DNA from: Hyalangium versicolor
GTDB taxonomy: Bacteria; Myxococcota; Myxococcia; Myxococcales; Myxococcaceae
Length of the DNA stretch: 64,000 bases
Assembly: GCF_020103695.1 (NCBI RefSeq)
Contig: NZ_JAHXBF010000003.1
Coordinates: forward strand, 558,001 to 622,000
Direction of reading: 5' to 3'
Every line of letters begins with the position of its first letter. Position 1 is the stretch's first letter. The notes below the pieces were generated by a model. The model saw nothing but the letters and a program-made list of their open reading frames with translations. It ran no database searches and had not been told where the DNA came from. Positions 34,385 through 45,362 of the stretch are shown here, piece after piece. Both the position numbers and the translations under genes were made by a program.

Positions 34385-36682
34385 ATGCTGGCGCCTCGAC
34401 TCACGGAACTGCGCCAGCGGCTGGATGCGCTCCAGCCGAGTGCCGCCCGTCCCGCGGGCATGGTGGGCTGGGCGCTCGGGCTGATGGCGCCCGGGGACGT
34501 GGATCTCACGTTCCCCACGATCGCCTCGCTGGATCGCGAGCTGGATCGGGTGGGCGTCCACACTCTGGCGGATGCGCACCTGCTGCGCTCGCTCGGCGTG
34601 AAGAAGGGCAGGGCGGGTCAGCTTGCGGAGGCTCTGGAAGCCCGCGCCACCGAGGCGTTGGAGGAGTTCGAAGCGCGCCTGAGGCAGGTGGAGCGCGCGC
34701 GCCGGGCCGGGGAGATGCCTTCCGGAGCGCGGACGACGCTGGAGCGCGCCTTCGTACAGCTCGCGCGCATGGTCAAGGTGGCGGATGTGTTCTCCGCCGC
34801 GCCGGGAGCCCAGCCGCCACCCTTCGAGATCCTCCCGCGCAGCACCCATACCTGGCAGGGGCGAGCCCCCTCCAGTGCTCGCATGGCCATCGCCGAGTTC
34901 CTCGCGGAGCGGGCGCGCGAGAACGTGGATGACGTGCTGCAGAAGCGGCGCGATCTGGATCTGGCTCACGAGATGCTGTTGCGGCTGGGCTCGGACCACG
35001 ACCGCGATCGAGGCGTGGTGCTCCGCCGGGAGGTGGTGGAGGCCCGCGAGCGCACCCGGACCAGCCCGACCGTCCGCTCCCTTCAGGAGCTGGTGAAGCA
35101 CGTCCGCCACACCGCCCGGCGTTCGCCCGGAGAGGCCTACCGGTCTCTGAAGGGGCTCTACGAGCGAGCGCTGGAGGCCGGGGATACGCAACTCGCCGCG
35201 ACCGTCCGCTCGGCCCTGGACCCGATGCTGCCCACGGATGGACGCACGCGGACCCTGGTGGAGCAGGCCGAGCATCAGGAACTCTCCCGCTGGTTTGGCG
35301 AGAAGCCGGGCCAGGAGGCCGGGGAGGTAGAGGAAGGGCTGCGCGAGGAGGAGCCGAAGAAGTCACGCGCGGACGATCTCCTCGCGGATCTGGCCTTCTC
35401 GCTCAATCCCGAGCAACTCGCGGCCTTCGAGCTGGCGGCCGGTTGCGCTCGCTACTTCGACGTGGAGGACTCGCTCTCCGAAGAGATCGTCCAGGTGAAC
35501 ACCCAGGCGTTGCGGCCCGTGCCGAGGCGTGTGCCGTACCCCACGCAGATGATGAACTTCGAGACGACGGGCAGCCTGCACGAGGTGCACAACTTCGTCG
35601 TCACTGATCCGCGGCTGCTCGTCTACGATCTGGCCGCCAACCGGCAGGCGGTGCGCGCCTACCTCGAGGAGGAGCCGCCACCCAAACCCAAGAAGATGAA
35701 GCGCACCGCCGTGCGCGTGTACGTGCTGGATGCCTCGGGCTCCATGCACGGCGCGCGGGCACGGTTCCGCGACGCCATCCTCATCGCCGAGCTGAACAAC
35801 CTGCGCGCCAAGGCCCGCCAGGGGCTGCCGTTCGATCCGCTGTACTTCTCCTTCTTCAACGACTCGCCCACGGAATTGTCCCGCGTGGACACCGCCACCG
35901 AGGCCACGCGCCAGATCGAGAAGCTCTTCCGCTACTCGCCCGCCGAGGGCCAGACAGACATCTCCCTGGCGCTCATGGCGGCGTTCGACTCCATCCGCGC
36001 GGCGCAGGGCCGGGATCCCTATCTGGCGCGAGCCACCGTGGTGCTCATCACCGATGGCGAGGACCGGGTGGACATGGATCTCATCCGCCGCACGCGCGCT
36101 CCGGTGGACTCGCTCACGATCGCGCTGAGCTTCATCTCGCTGGGCGAGGAGAACTCGGACCTCAAGTCCCTGGTGGCGGAGCAGCGCTCGCAGGGAGGCC
36201 GAGCCTTCTACCACCACCTCTCCGACGAGGAGATCCAATGGGCGCGCACCGAGTTCGATGCGCCCTGGCGCACGCTGCTCCCCCATGACGTGCCCGACAG
36301 CCCAGACAACCTGGAGGCGCTCTGGCCGCACCTGGAAGCCCTGGAGGCCATGGCCTCCAAGCGCCAGGCCGTCACCGCGACTGTGGCGGTGGAGGCCTCC
36401 TTCGATGCGCTCTTCCCGGAGGCGCCCGCGCAGGTGCCCGCGCGTGAGGCGGTGGGCAGGGACGTGTTGGCGCGGGTGGGGGACATCCTGGATGCCATTG
36501 CCGAGGCCGCCTCGTTGGCTCCCGCGGATCGCCGTGCCACCGAGAGCGTGGTGTTGCTCCAGCACCTGCTGGGTATCTACCAGCTGACTCCAGCCCGGTA
36601 CCTGGCGGCACTGGCGGCGGGAGGAAAGTCGCTCCAGGAACCACTCGGGAGGGTTCGCCTCCTCTGCCGTCCTTTCGGGTAG
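34385..36682 (+). CDS. VWA-domain protein, partner of the MoxR ATPase
   Basis: 765 residues. The N-terminal 400 are helical and charged. The VWA domain begins near residue 440 with an intact MIDAS, VYVLDASGSMHG, followed by FFNDSP and VVLITDGEDR. The layout (long helical part, VWA towards the C terminus) parallels ViaA, although this protein is longer. GGGAGG precedes the ATG. It probably works with the preceding ATPase as an adaptor that binds substrates through a metal-dependent site. No membrane segment is seen. Confidence 0.9.
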   Translation: MLAPRLTELRQRLDALQPSAARPAGMVGWALGLMAPGDVDLTFPTIASLDRELDRVGVHTLADAHLLRSLGVKKGRAGQLAEALEARATEALEEFEARLRQVERARRAGEMPSGARTTLERAFVQLARMVKVADVFSAAPGAQPPPFEILPRSTHTWQGRAPSSARMAIAEFLAERARENVDDVLQKRRDLDLAHEMLLRLGSDHDRDRGVVLRREVVEARERTRTSPTVRSLQELVKHVRHTARRSPGEAYRSLKGLYERALEAGDTQLAATVRSALDPMLPTDGRTRTLVEQAEHQELSRWFGEKPGQEAGEVEEGLREEEPKKSRADDLLADLAFSLNPEQLAAFELAAGCARYFDVEDSLSEEIVQVNTQALRPVPRRVPYPTQMMNFETTGSLHEVHNFVVTDPRLLVYDLAANRQAVRAYLEEEPPPKPKKMKRTAVRVYVLDASGSMHGARARFRDAILIAELNNLRAKARQGLPFDPLYFSFFNDSPTELSRVDTATEATRQIEKLFRYSPAEGQTDISLALMAAFDSIRAAQGRDPYLARATVVLITDGEDRVDMDLIRRTRAPVDSLTIALSFISLGEENSDLKSLVAEQRSQGGRAFYHHLSDEEIQWARTEFDAPWRTLLPHDVPDSPDNLEALWPHLEALEAMASKRQAVTATVAVEASFDALFPEAPAQVPAREAVGRDVLARVGDILDAIAEAASLAPADRRATESVVLLQHLLGIYQLTPARYLAALAAGGKSLQEPLGRVRLLCRPFG

Positions 36683-36696
36683 GCTAGGGGGCGGCC

Positions 36697-37260
36697 ATGC
36701 CCTTCCTGTTCTGGCGCAAGAAGAAGGAGAACACGAAGCCCCTGGACCCGCTGGCGGCCTTCGATCAGCTGATCGAGGACCTGGAGCGGCAGGGCGCCGA
36801 GGTGCGCAAGTCCGCGGCCACCCTGTTGGCTCTCAAGGGAGAGCTGTCGCGCTCGGTGGATCGCTACACGCGCCGCATCGGAGACATCTCCGAGCGCCTG
36901 GAGGTGGCCAGCTCCCGGGGCGACGCGAAGGCCATGCAGGTGCTCCAGCGGGACAAGGAGCAGGCGCAGGCCTTGCTCAAGTCCACCCGCGACTCCCTGG
37001 ACCGCGTGGAGCCGGACGCCCGGTTGTTGCTGGAGGCGGCCAATGACGTGGGCTCGCGCGTCCAGGAACTGCGCACCGAGCGTCAGAGCGCCTCGGCGCG
37101 ATTGGTGGCTGGCTCGCTCGTCAGCAGCACCATGCGAGAGCAGGTGGAGCGCATCGAGAAGGTGCTCGCGGTGGACGCGGCCCGCGATGAGATCGAGCGG
37201 GCCCATCAGCTCGCGGAGATCTACCGCGAGGAGCGCGGGGCAGGGGAGAAGGCGGAGTAA
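36697..37260 (+). CDS. Coiled-coil protein, possibly PspA/ESCRT-III-like
   Basis: 187 residues, almost entirely charged helix with heptads from about residue 20 to the end. The basic, hydrophobic N terminus (MPFLFWRKKKENTK) could be a membrane-touching amphipathic helix, as in PspA/Vipp1, but length and sequence are not decisive. It begins 15 bases after the VWA gene, so it is probably the third member of that operon. It ends at the base preceding the last base of the opposing diadenylate cyclase gene. Confidence 0.7.
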   Translation: MPFLFWRKKKENTKPLDPLAAFDQLIEDLERQGAEVRKSAATLLALKGELSRSVDRYTRRIGDISERLEVASSRGDAKAMQVLQRDKEQAQALLKSTRDSLDRVEPDARLLLEAANDVGSRVQELRTERQSASARLVAGSLVSSTMREQVERIEKVLAVDAARDEIERAHQLAEIYREERGAGEKAE

Positions 37261-38142
37261 CTATGTCCGGCGCGCCGTCTGGTGCAGCTCCAGGACGATG
37301 TTGCCGCCCTTGAAGAGCCGCACCGCGCCCGAAGTCTGGCTCACCACCAGCGAGATGCAGTGCGTGGTGGAGGTGATGCCCGCCGCCGCCGCGTGCCGAG
37401 CCCCGAGGCCCAGGGGGATCTTCAGGTTCTCATCCCCCGCGGACAGGTAGCGGCCCGCCGCCAGCACCACGCCGTCCTCGCGGATGACGAACGCTCCATC
37501 CAGCACCGAGAAGTTCTTGATCGCCTCGCGGATCTTCGGATCCAGCACGTTGCGCTCGGCCTCGGACAGGCCCTGGAACGGATTGATGGTGAGCTGCCGG
37601 CTCTTCTCCAGCACGCTCGTGTGGTCGCCGATCGTGATGATCGTCCCGATGGGGTGTCCTTCGAAACCCTCCTGGCCGATCTGCAGCGCCAATTGGATGA
37701 GCGCGTCCACCACCTGCGAGTTGAACTCCTCACCCAGCTTCACGCCCTCGATGGCTACCCGGTCGTCCAGCGAGCCACCGATGCGCATCTGCATCAGCGT
37801 GTCCGGCGCCCGGCCGACCTTGCCCGTCATGCACAGCACCAGGTCGCCCTCCTTGAACGCTCCCTGGGAGAGCGCGGACACGAGGGCCACCTTCACACGC
37901 TCTGTGCGCGAATAGTCGTATGCGGGAATCACCAGCGCGCGCAGCTTCCGCGCCGTATATTCCTGGGCGATTTTGTCCGCTGTGACGGCGTAGATAAGCT
38001 TCTTGCGAGCGGGCCGCCCTCTCAGGTCCTCTGGGGCGATGGGTACATCGCAGATGTAGAGGAAGTGATCGACGTCATTTCTGGCCGCCAGGGAGAGAGC
38101 CGAGCGCAGGAATTCCCGGTCGAACTTCGAACTCTCGCTCAC
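37261..38142 (-). CDS. Diadenylate cyclase (DisA-N/DAC domain protein)
   Basis: 293 residues from a GTG at 38142 preceded by GGAGGAGGAG; a longer in-frame version would lack a ribosome-binding site. The C-terminal 150 residues are a DAC domain, with VLDGAFVIREDGVVLAAGRYL and LGARHAAAAGITSTTHCISLVVS supplying the DGA and RHxxA motifs that bind ATP and metal. It should make c-di-AMP. The N-terminal half is a different alpha/beta domain, and the DisA linker and helix-hairpin-helix DNA-binding domain are absent. There are no membrane helices, unlike CdaA. It is divergent from the dksA-like gene. Confidence 0.88.
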   Translation of the reverse strand: MSESSKFDREFLRSALSLAARNDVDHFLYICDVPIAPEDLRGRPARKKLIYAVTADKIAQEYTARKLRALVIPAYDYSRTERVKVALVSALSQGAFKEGDLVLCMTGKVGRAPDTLMQMRIGGSLDDRVAIEGVKLGEEFNSQVVDALIQLALQIGQEGFEGHPIGTIITIGDHTSVLEKSRQLTINPFQGLSEAERNVLDPKIREAIKNFSVLDGAFVIREDGVVLAAGRYLSAGDENLKIPLGLGARHAAAAGITSTTHCISLVVSQTSGAVRLFKGGNIVLELHQTARRT

Positions 38143-38183
38143 GCAGTATCTCCTCCTCCCGCCCCTGGGGACGCATGGGCACC

Positions 38184-38228
38184 TTGACACTACGGCCCAT
38201 GTGAATAAAGCTTTCGGGCCTTTTTTTT
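38184..38228 (+). promoter_or_regulatory. Candidate promoter and hairpin upstream of the dksA-like gene
   Basis: TTGACA at 38184-38189 lies 16 bases before TAAAGC (38206-38211), a weak sigma-70 pair pointing to the dksA-like gene. The same stretch contains GGCCC (38194-38198) and GGGCC (38216-38220) followed by eight T residues, which together look like an intrinsic terminator. Either a promoter, an attenuator, or both by coincidence. Confidence 0.35.
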
Positions 38229-38268
38229 AGGGGGACGGGGTTTCTTCTCGCCCATCGGAGCGAAGGCT

Positions 38269-38631
38269 GTGAATCAGAAAGATCTCAAGCGGTACAAGAA
38301 GATGCTCGAGGACAGCAAGACCGCGTTGCTCGAGAGCGCCAAGAAGACCCTGGTCGAGGAGTCCAGCTTCGACACCGACGATCTGCCGGACGAGATCGGC
38401 CAGGCTTCTTCCGAGTACGCCCAGTCGATGGTGTTCCGTCTGCGTGACCGCGAAAAGTTCCTGCTCCAGAAGATCGAGAAGGCGCTGCAGCGCATCGAGG
38501 ACGGCACCTTCGGCATCTGCGAGCGCTGCGAGGAGGACATCTCTCCCAAGCGCCTGGAGGCCCGCCCCGTCACCACGCTCTGCATCCGCTGCAAGGAAGA
38601 GCAGGAGAAGAAGGAACGCTCCTACGGGTGA
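38269..38631 (+). CDS. DksA/TraR-family zinc-finger protein
   Basis: 120 residues from a GTG start. A helical N-terminal part with an acidic patch (FDTDDLPDEIGQAS) precedes the C4 zinc finger CERCEEDISPKRLEARPVTTLCIRC. The coiled-coil acidic tip of canonical DksA is not exact (DD appears before the DEIG stretch), so it may be a DksA paralogue that binds the RNA polymerase secondary channel. With rel 4 kb downstream it fits ppGpp-linked transcription control. Family membership is sure; the precise role is not. Confidence 0.93.
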   Translation: MNQKDLKRYKKMLEDSKTALLESAKKTLVEESSFDTDDLPDEIGQASSEYAQSMVFRLRDREKFLLQKIEKALQRIEDGTFGICERCEEDISPKRLEARPVTTLCIRCKEEQEKKERSYG

Positions 38632-38692
38632 GCGCCGAGGCCTCCGGGCCGCGTGACGCTGTGCGCCGCGCGGCCCGTCCGGGCCTCCGCCT

Positions 38693-39448
38693 TCACACCA
38701 TTGCCTGGATCTCCACCCGGAGCAATTGGCGGCCGATGAGGAAGTGGTCGCCGTTGTCGACGAAGGTGGGGCCCGCCAGGCGGATGAACGTGCCGTTGGA
38801 CGAACCGACGTCCCGGACCATGAGCTGATCCTTGCGGACCGTGAGGACAGCGTGGCGCCCGGAGACGAATCCATCGGTCGGGAAGGTGATGTCTCCATTC
38901 TCCCGACCCAGCAGGTTGTCCCCCTCCTTGAGCGGGAAGGCCGCGCCGCGCATGCCTCCCTCGAGGTACTGCACCAGCCGCAGCCGGTAGCCCGGATCGG
39001 GAGAGCCCCAGATCTGCGAGCCCCCGGGCCCCGTGGAGGCTCCCGGAATGGGCTCGAGCACCAGGCGCTGGCGGCCCAGCCGCAGCTCGCCTCCCGTGCT
39101 CAGCTCCCGCTCCTGGCGCAGGCGCACGAACACGCCGTTGGCGCCTCCCACGTCCTCCACCGCCAGCCGGACGCCGGAGAAGAAGAAGCGAGCCTGCTCG
39201 GGCATCACGAAGGGGTCGTCTGGCAGCTTGAGGTCCCCCTGCTGGCCGCAGGTGAGCGTGTCGCGCGTCATCCGCACCACGGATTCCGGGCCGCCATCCG
39301 CGCGCACCACCCGGAGGGAGACCTGGGGGCGCGGAGCGAGCTGGGACACCGCCATCACCAGCGTGCCCGAGCGCATGGGCGCGCCGCAGGACTGGCAGAT
39401 GGTGGCGTCGTCGGGGTTCTCTGCGTCGCAACGGGGGCAGAAGGTCAT
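38693..39448 (-). CDS. Zinc-ribbon protein with two FHA domains
   Basis: 251 residues. An N-terminal zinc ribbon (FCPRC, then CQSC) is followed by two FHA domains; the second has a canonical core (LLGRENGDITFPTDGFVSGRHAVL, then DVGSSNGTFIRL). FHA domains bind phosphothreonine. The gene is divergent from the Ser/Thr kinase with 128 bases between starts, which makes kinase-dependent phosphopeptide binding likely. The first FHA is degenerate (FVMPEQARFFF in place of the SRxHA motif). Soluble, no membrane segment. Confidence 0.9.
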   Translation of the reverse strand: MTFCPRCDAENPDDATICQSCGAPMRSGTLVMAVSQLAPRPQVSLRVVRADGGPESVVRMTRDTLTCGQQGDLKLPDDPFVMPEQARFFFSGVRLAVEDVGGANGVFVRLRQERELSTGGELRLGRQRLVLEPIPGASTGPGGSQIWGSPDPGYRLRLVQYLEGGMRGAAFPLKEGDNLLGRENGDITFPTDGFVSGRHAVLTVRKDQLMVRDVGSSNGTFIRLAGPTFVDNGDHFLIGRQLLRVEIQAMV

Positions 39449-39576
39449 GGCAAGGCTCCTTCGTCATATCAGGGCCCGGGGAAGGTTGCTCGCTCTGCGA
39501 GCACGGCTTGATGCAGACCCGAGCAACGTGCTGAAGTCCCGGCTCCACACTCAACGACCCTGAGACGGAACACGCC

Positions 39577-41295
<1,719 letters not shown>

Positions 41296-41310
41296 GGCGC
41301 GTGGAGCGCT

Positions 41311-42573
41311 TCAGCCCAGCAGATCCACCTGGAACACGTGGTTGCCGATGCGGACGCGGTCTCCCGAGCGCAGCGGGCGCTCGGTGCTGGGGGGGATGCG
41401 CACATATGTCCCCAGGCCGCCCGACAGATCCCTCAGCATGGCGCCGGTGGCCGTCGGGCTCAGCTCGCAGTGACGGCCGGCAAGCCCCTCGTCCTGCGGG
41501 AAGCTGAAGTCGCAGTGCGCCTGGCCGATGGTGAGCAGTGCGGTGGCCGCCACCACGGCACGGCCCGCTCGGCCGCCCACGAGGATCTCCTCCACGGCGT
41601 AGATGGCCTGCCCCAGGGGCACGGGAGCGCCGTAGATGACGGGCTGGCTCGCCTGTGCAATGGGGATCTCGATGCGGCCGCTGAAGCGGAACAACCGCGC
41701 GCCGGCGCTGAAGAGCGTCTTCGGGGCGATGGCCTCCGTGCCGGGGATCGTGACGAAGACGCCGGAGGCACTGCTCTCGTCCCGGACGAAGAGCGCGCCT
41801 TCCTTCACGAGGAACGTCGCGTGCAGGGCGGAGACGAACGCGTCATCCTGCAGGAGGATGGCGCCGCGGCTCCGGCCCACCACACATCCGGTGACCGGCA
41901 GCTTGTAGCGCTGCCCTCGGGTCGACCCGGCGACGACGGTGAGCCCGAACCGCGAAGCGGCCGGAGGCGCACGCCCCGGACCGGGAGCAGCACCAGGAGC
42001 GACTCCCGGTGGAACTGCCGCAGGCGGAGCGGCAGGCGCGGCCACGGGCATGGGAGCTGCTCGAGGCATGGGCGCATCCGGCACGGGGGGCGGCAAACGC
42101 TCGGCTGGAACAGGAGGCGCCTGGCGAGGGCTCGGCCCACTTCTGGGCGGAGGGGCGTCCGCGAGCTGGGGGCGCATGCCCGAAGGAGGGTGAGGGGCCG
42201 GGCGTGCCATCCCCACAGGAGGGCCGGAGGGTACCGGCGGCCCGGGGCGGGCGGGAGCTTCGACTGGGAGCCCCCCGTTCGTCGTGGGGAGAGGCGTCCG
42301 GGCGGATGGTTTGAGCCCCGGGGGAACCACCTCGCCGGGGCGAACTGCGGGAGGGCCGCTCTCGGGACCTCGAGGGGCGGGGGCGGCTCGAGGCGCTGCG
42401 CCCGGGGGGATGGCTGGCCGCTGCCCGGTCGCCGGCCGGGCAGGCGCCGCCCGGGCACCCGGAGCCTCTGCCACGGAGGCCCCACACTGCGCACACGCCG
42501 CGGAACGGGGCGGATTGTAGCCGTCACAGTTCGGACAGACTACGGCGAGTGCGGACAGCAGGAGCTGTGACAT
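41311..42573 (-). CDS. Zinc-ribbon, proline-rich FHA-domain protein
   Basis: About 420 residues from the ATG at 42573; an in-frame start at 42636 would add 21. It begins with a zinc ribbon (VVCPNC, then CAQCG). Then comes a Pro/Ala-rich linker of about 140 residues. Two FHA domains end the protein: the first has VVGRSRGAILLQDDAFVSALHATF and DESSASGVF, the second has DEGLAGRHCEL and DLSGGLGTYVRI. It converges on the kinase gene, 15 bases after that gene's stop on the opposite strand. A scaffold that reads kinase-made phosphothreonine marks is the best inference. Confidence 0.88.
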   Translation of the reverse strand: MSQLLLSALAVVCPNCDGYNPPRSAACAQCGASVAEAPGARAAPARPATGQRPAIPPGAAPRAAPAPRGPESGPPAVRPGEVVPPGLKPSARTPLPTTNGGLPVEAPARPGPPVPSGPPVGMARPAPHPPSGMRPQLADAPPPRSGPSPRQAPPVPAERLPPPVPDAPMPRAAPMPVAAPAAPPAAVPPGVAPGAAPGPGRAPPAASRFGLTVVAGSTRGQRYKLPVTGCVVGRSRGAILLQDDAFVSALHATFLVKEGALFVRDESSASGVFVTIPGTEAIAPKTLFSAGARLFRFSGRIEIPIAQASQPVIYGAPVPLGQAIYAVEEILVGGRAGRAVVAATALLTIGQAHCDFSFPQDEGLAGRHCELSPTATGAMLRDLSGGLGTYVRIPPSTERPLRSGDRVRIGNHVFQVDLLG

Positions 42574-42638
42574 GGGCGGGGGCGACTTTAGGGGTGCGTA
42601 AACAGGGGGTGCAAGATCAACAGAGAGAACCTGCAACG

Positions 42639-42667
42639 TTGCCCCCCCTGCATACGAAAGTTACGAT
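42639..42667 (+). promoter_or_regulatory. Candidate sigma-70 promoter of rel, near-leaderless
   Basis: TTGCCC (42639-42644), 17-base spacer, TACGAT (42662-42667). Transcription would start about 42674, only some 9 bases before the ATG at 42683. No Shine-Dalgarno sequence precedes that ATG, which agrees with a near-leaderless message. Confidence 0.45.
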
Positions 42668-42682
42668 TAGCCCTGTATCTAA

Positions 42683-44893
42683 ATGATTCGCCTCAACGAC
42701 ATCCTCCAGCGGGTTGCCTCCTATCACCCGGACCCCGACCTGGACATCATCAAGAAGGCGTACGTCTACTCGGCCAAGGTGCACCAGGGCCAGCTCCGCA
42801 AATCCGGGGAGCCCTATCTGGTTCACCCGCTCGAGGTCGCCGGCATCCTGGCCGAGCTCAAGCTCGACGAGGCTTCGATCGTCACGGGTCTTCTCCATGA
42901 CACCATCGAGGACACGCTGGCCACCGCAGAGGAGCTCACCGAGCTGTTCGGCCCCGAAGTGGCCCAGCTCGTGGACGGCGTCACCAAGCTTTCCAAGTTC
43001 TCGGCCTCGGCCACCCTCTCCCAGGAGGAAAAGCAGGCGGAGAACTTCCGGAAGATGATCATCGCGATGGCGCAGGACATCCGCGTCATCCTCGTGAAGC
43101 TGGCCGACCGCACGCACAACATGCGGACCTTGGATCATATGTCCGAGGAGAAGCAGGCCCGCATCGCGCAGGAGACGCTGGACATCTACGCCCCCCTGGC
43201 CAACCGCCTGGGCATCAGCTGGATCAAGATCGAGCTGGAAGATCTGTCCTTCCGCTATGTGAAGCCCCAGGAGTTCTTCAACCTCCAGGAGAAGCTGAAC
43301 AAGCGCAAGAAGGAGCGCGAGAAGTACATCGACGACACCGCCGCCATTGTCCGCACCAAGCTGGAGGAGCGCGGGCTGAAGGGCGACGTCTCCGGCCGCT
43401 TCAAGCACGTCTACAGCATCTACAAGAAGATCAAGCAGCAGGGCATCGACTTCGATCAGATCCACGACATCATCGCGTTCCGGATCCTCATGCCCACGTT
43501 GCCCTCGTGCTACGAGGCGCTGGGCCTGGTGCACCAACTGTGGAAGCCGGTGCCGGGACGCTTCAAGGACTTCATCGCGATCCCGAAGCCCAACATGTAC
43601 CAGTCGCTGCACACCACGGTGATCGGCCCGTTGAGCGAGCGCGTGGAGGTGCAGATCCGCACCCCGGAGATGCACAAGATCGCCGAGGAAGGCATCGCGG
43701 CGCACTGGGCCTACAAAGAGGGCAAGGTCCTCATCTCCAAGGATGACGAGAAGTTCGCCTGGCTGCGCCAGCTCATGGAGTGGCAGCAGGATCTGAAGGA
43801 TCCCAAGGAGTTCCTGGAGACGGTCAAGGTCGACCTCTTCACCGATGAAGTCTTCGTCTTCACGCCCAAGGGAGACGTGAAGAGTCTGCCTCGCGGGGCC
43901 ACACCGGTGGATTTCGCCTACGCGATCCACTCGGACGTGGGCGGGCGGTGCGTGGGCGCCAAGGTGAACGGGAAGATCGTCCCGTTGCGCTACAAGCTGA
44001 AGAACGGCGACATGGTGGAGGTGCTCACCAGTCCTCAGGCACATCCCTCCAAGGACTGGCTCACCTTCGTCAAGACGAGCCGCGCCCAGCAGCGCATCCG
44101 CAACTTCATCAAGCAGCAGCAGCGCGACAAGAGCCTGCAGCTGGGGCGCGAGCTCGCCGAGCGCGAGCTCAAGCGCTACCAGATCAACCTCAACAAGCTG
44201 ATGAAGAACGGCGACATGAAGAAGGCCGCCGAGGAGCTGGGCTACCGCATCGAGGATGATCTGCTCGTGGCCATCGGCTACGGCAAGGTGACGCCGCAAC
44301 AGCTGGCCCAACGCGTGGTGCCGCAAGAGAAGCTGACGGCCGAGGAGCGGCCTCCTCCGCCCATGCCCAGCTCCAATGGGGACGGCAACGGCTCGTCCAT
44401 GCTGCCGGGCCTGTCCAAGGTCACGGACCTGGCCAAGCGGTTGGTGGGGCGCACCAGCAAGAGCGGCGTGCAGATTGGCGGAGTCGACGACGTGCTCGTC
44501 CGCTTCGGGCGCTGTTGTAATCCCGTGCCGGGAGACCCCATCGTGGGTTTCATCACCCGTGGGCGCGGCGTCACCGTGCACACGGACAAGTGCGAGAAGT
44601 CGCTCGCCACCGATCCGGAACGCCGCGTCGATGTCTCCTGGGACGTCCGTGGCGACTTCAAGCGCCCCGTCACCCTCCGAGTCCTTACCGCGGATCGCCC
44701 CGGCCTGCTGGCCGACATCTCCAACGCCTTCTCGAAGAAGGGCGTCAACATCTCCCAGGCCAACTGCCGGGCCACCGGGGATGACCGCGCGGTGAACACC
44801 TTCGAAGTGACGATCTCGGACCTCAAGCAGCTCACGGACTTGATGCGCGCCATTGAACGGCTCAACGGCGTGCACTCTGTCGAGCGCATCTGA
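42683..44893 (+). CDS. rel: Bifunctional (p)ppGpp synthetase/hydrolase (Rel)
   Basis: 736 residues. The HD hydrolase domain has HDTIED near residue 73. The synthetase domain has the RFKD motif near residue 292 (the RxKD charge typical of bifunctional enzymes, not the ExDD of RelA) and YQSLHTTV. TGS (VFTPKGDVKSLPRGATPVDFAY) and C-terminal ACT domains follow. Both activities should be intact, so this enzyme can make and destroy (p)ppGpp during the stringent response and, in myxobacteria, development. A ridA gene follows 82 bases downstream. Confidence 0.97.
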   Translation: MIRLNDILQRVASYHPDPDLDIIKKAYVYSAKVHQGQLRKSGEPYLVHPLEVAGILAELKLDEASIVTGLLHDTIEDTLATAEELTELFGPEVAQLVDGVTKLSKFSASATLSQEEKQAENFRKMIIAMAQDIRVILVKLADRTHNMRTLDHMSEEKQARIAQETLDIYAPLANRLGISWIKIELEDLSFRYVKPQEFFNLQEKLNKRKKEREKYIDDTAAIVRTKLEERGLKGDVSGRFKHVYSIYKKIKQQGIDFDQIHDIIAFRILMPTLPSCYEALGLVHQLWKPVPGRFKDFIAIPKPNMYQSLHTTVIGPLSERVEVQIRTPEMHKIAEEGIAAHWAYKEGKVLISKDDEKFAWLRQLMEWQQDLKDPKEFLETVKVDLFTDEVFVFTPKGDVKSLPRGATPVDFAYAIHSDVGGRCVGAKVNGKIVPLRYKLKNGDMVEVLTSPQAHPSKDWLTFVKTSRAQQRIRNFIKQQQRDKSLQLGRELAERELKRYQINLNKLMKNGDMKKAAEELGYRIEDDLLVAIGYGKVTPQQLAQRVVPQEKLTAEERPPPPMPSSNGDGNGSSMLPGLSKVTDLAKRLVGRTSKSGVQIGGVDDVLVRFGRCCNPVPGDPIVGFITRGRGVTVHTDKCEKSLATDPERRVDVSWDVRGDFKRPVTLRVLTADRPGLLADISNAFSKKGVNISQANCRATGDDRAVNTFEVTISDLKQLTDLMRAIERLNGVHSVERI

Positions 44894-44975
44894 GCCCCGC
44901 GCCCGCGCGGGGTTTCGTGCTAGAGCCACCTCGGACCGCGGCCGGCGGACGGCCGCTTCACCCCGAGGTGTCCCC

Positions 44976-45362
44976 ATGGCGCGCAAAGTCATTCACTCCG
45001 ACAACGCCCCCCAGGCGATTGGCCCGTACTCGCAGGCCATCCAGGTAGAGGCGGGGAAGATGACCTTCCTGTCCGGGCAGATCCCCCTGAACCCCAAGAC
45101 CATGGAGATGGTGCAGGGAGACGTGGTCGCCCAGGCTGAGCAGGTGATGCAGAACCTGAAGGAAGTGCTCGCCGCCTCCGGGCTCGACTTCTCCCATGTG
45201 GTGCGCTGCACCATCTTCCTCACGGACCTGGGCGACTTCGGCAAGGTGAACGAGGTGTATGGCCGCCACTTCCCGTCGGCCCCGCCGGCCCGCGCCACCG
45301 TGCAGGTGGCCGCGCTGCCTCGCGGCGCCAAGGTGGAGATCGACGCCATCGCCGTCTCCTGA
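44976..45362 (+). CDS. ridA: RidA-family enamine/imine deaminase
   Basis: 128 residues, standard length. It has SDNAPQAIGPYSQAI at the N terminus and the family C-terminal block PPARATVQVAALPRGAKVEIDAIA; the Arg in PARATV binds the substrate carboxylate. It clears reactive 2-aminoacrylate-type imines made by PLP enzymes. GAGGTG precedes the ATG; upstream in-frame sequence overlapping rel is not credible. Confidence 0.96.
   Translation: MARKVIHSDNAPQAIGPYSQAIQVEAGKMTFLSGQIPLNPKTMEMVQGDVVAQAEQVMQNLKEVLAASGLDFSHVVRCTIFLTDLGDFGKVNEVYGRHFPSAPPARATVQVAALPRGAKVEIDAIAVS

Noticed and set aside
31684-34563. Minus-strand open frame of about 960 codons opposite the MoxR ATPase
   Set aside because: The plus strand encodes a clear AAA+ protein. 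The antisense translation is low-complexity (Arg, Leu, Gln, His) and crosses gene boundaries.
38194-38228. Intrinsic terminator upstream of the dksA-like gene
   Set aside because: GGCCC/GGGCC plus eight T residues fits, but no plus-strand gene upstream needs it and the loop is 17 bases. It is listed only as part of an ambiguous regulatory region.
42617-44992. Minus-strand open frame of about 790 codons opposite rel
   Set aside because: Antisense of a complete, motif-rich Rel protein; the translation has no recognisable domain.
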